DNA from: Nanobdellota archaeon
Lineage (GTDB): Archaea > Nanobdellota > Nanobdellia > Pacearchaeales > GW2011-AR1
Reading direction: 5' to 3'
DNA: 13,935 bases
NCBI GenBank assembly: GCA_023397215.1
Contig: JAEWUG010000049.1
Span: 1 to 13,935 of the forward strand
Part shown: positions 13,573-13,935 of the stretch, in pieces
How the letters are laid out: each line of letters begins with the position of its first letter
How positions within the stretch are numbered: the first letter of the stretch is position 1
Notes under the pieces: generated by a model
What the model was told of the DNA's origin: nothing
The model's database searches: none
What the model saw: only the letters and a program-made list of their open reading frames with translations
Position numbers and translations under genes: made by a program

Positions 13573-13935
13573 TTAAGTTGTATTATTATTATTTTGTCTC
13601 TTACTACTTAATATTACCCAAACAATTAAACCAATAACTATAATTAAAAAAAAGAAATTTAAAAAAGAACTTTCTCCTATATTTCCAAACCAACTAGACA
13701 TTTTGTCATATAAACTAGTTACACTTAAAATAACACCAATAACAAAAATTCCAACGAGTATTCCTATTCCTGTTTTTAATTTACCTGGTAATCCATTTGA
13801 TAAATCTCCATAAACAAATCCAAATAATATCATAAATAATAATAATGCTGCAACACCTACTGCTAACCAAGGCATAAATTCTATAATAATATCTCTTGGT
13901 CCTGGGAATGTAATTAAAATTAGACCTATTAAAAG
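13573..13935 (-). CDS. Five-helix membrane protein family, third member (N-terminus cut by window edge)
   Basis: The minus-strand frame stays open from 13935 to the stop at 13573, giving 120 visible residues; the ATG at 13875 is internal to the open frame, because conserved-looking sequence (LIGLILITFPGPRDIIIEF) precedes it. Helices visible: end of helix 2, then VGVAALLLFMILFGFV, IGILVGIFVIGVILSV and FLNFFFLIIVIGLIVWVIL, with a polar KRQNNNNTT tail. The order (amphipathic segment before helix 3, Trp residue near helix 3 or 4, long loop, last helix near the tail) matches helices 2-5 of the genes at 2608-3081 and 3084-3596, so this appears to be a third paralogue. Expected full length about 160-180 residues. 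Function unknown. Confidence 0.75.
   Translation of the reverse strand, partial: LLIGLILITFPGPRDIIIEFMPWLAVGVAALLLFMILFGFVYGDLSNGLPGKLKTGIGILVGIFVIGVILSVTSLYDKMSSWFGNIGESSFLNFFFLIIVIGLIVWVILSSKRQNNNNTT

Noticed and set aside
13873..13875. ATG at 13875 as the start of the right-edge membrane protein
   Set aside because: The frame continues upstream with family-like sequence to the window edge, so the true start lies outside.

Overview
The window looks like chromosomal DNA from an archaeon with a small, very AT-rich genome, most likely a DPANN lineage (Pacearchaeota/Woesearchaeota-like). The reasons are a ribosomal protein S8e tail, a GspE/TadA-type secretion ATPase of archaeal style, a Hef/XPF repair pair, an archaeal TctA-type permease, a Dph6-type diphthamide enzyme, a short PRC-barrel protein, and promoters in which a TATA box (TTTAAATA-like) lies about 26 bp ahead of the ATG with no Shine-Dalgarno site, as expected for leaderless archaeal mRNAs. 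The lineage is inferred from gene content; no rRNA or other firm taxonomic marker is present. Genes are packed with gaps of 0-80 bp, and there is no stretch over 300 bp without a gene. I saw no tRNA, rRNA, CRISPR array, insertion sequence or long repeat.

Layout. 1-2607 (+): end of S8e, then a large type IV pilus/type II secretion ATPase. 2608-6910 (-): two tandem five-helix membrane paralogues, a TctA/COG1784-type permease, a tightly coupled trio (OB-fold membrane-anchored protein, two coiled-coil proteins), and a TGS-domain GTPase. 6911-6991 is a divergent promoter region. 6992-10523 (+): a one-helix membrane protein, a Dph6-like PP-loop enzyme overlapping a stand-alone class I glutamine amidotransferase, a methyltransferase that resembles the ArmA/Rmt 16S rRNA methyltransferases, and an M16 zinc peptidase. 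10520-13935 (-): XPF-type nuclease and Hef/FANCM-type helicase as two separate genes, a PRC-barrel protein, a small tail-anchored protein, and the C-terminal part of a third copy of the five-helix membrane family.

The most interesting points are (1) an ATGA-coupled Dph6-like synthetase and glutamine amidotransferase, suggesting a glutamine-fed version of an amidation normally supplied by free ammonium; (2) next to it, an archaeal homologue of the enzymes that methylate 16S rRNA in the decoding site and give aminoglycoside resistance in bacteria; together these suggest a small decoding-centre modification cluster; (3) a Hef protein split into two genes in different frames; and (4) three members of one uncharacterised membrane-protein family within 14 kb. 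Family assignments are from motif recognition and memory, not from searches.
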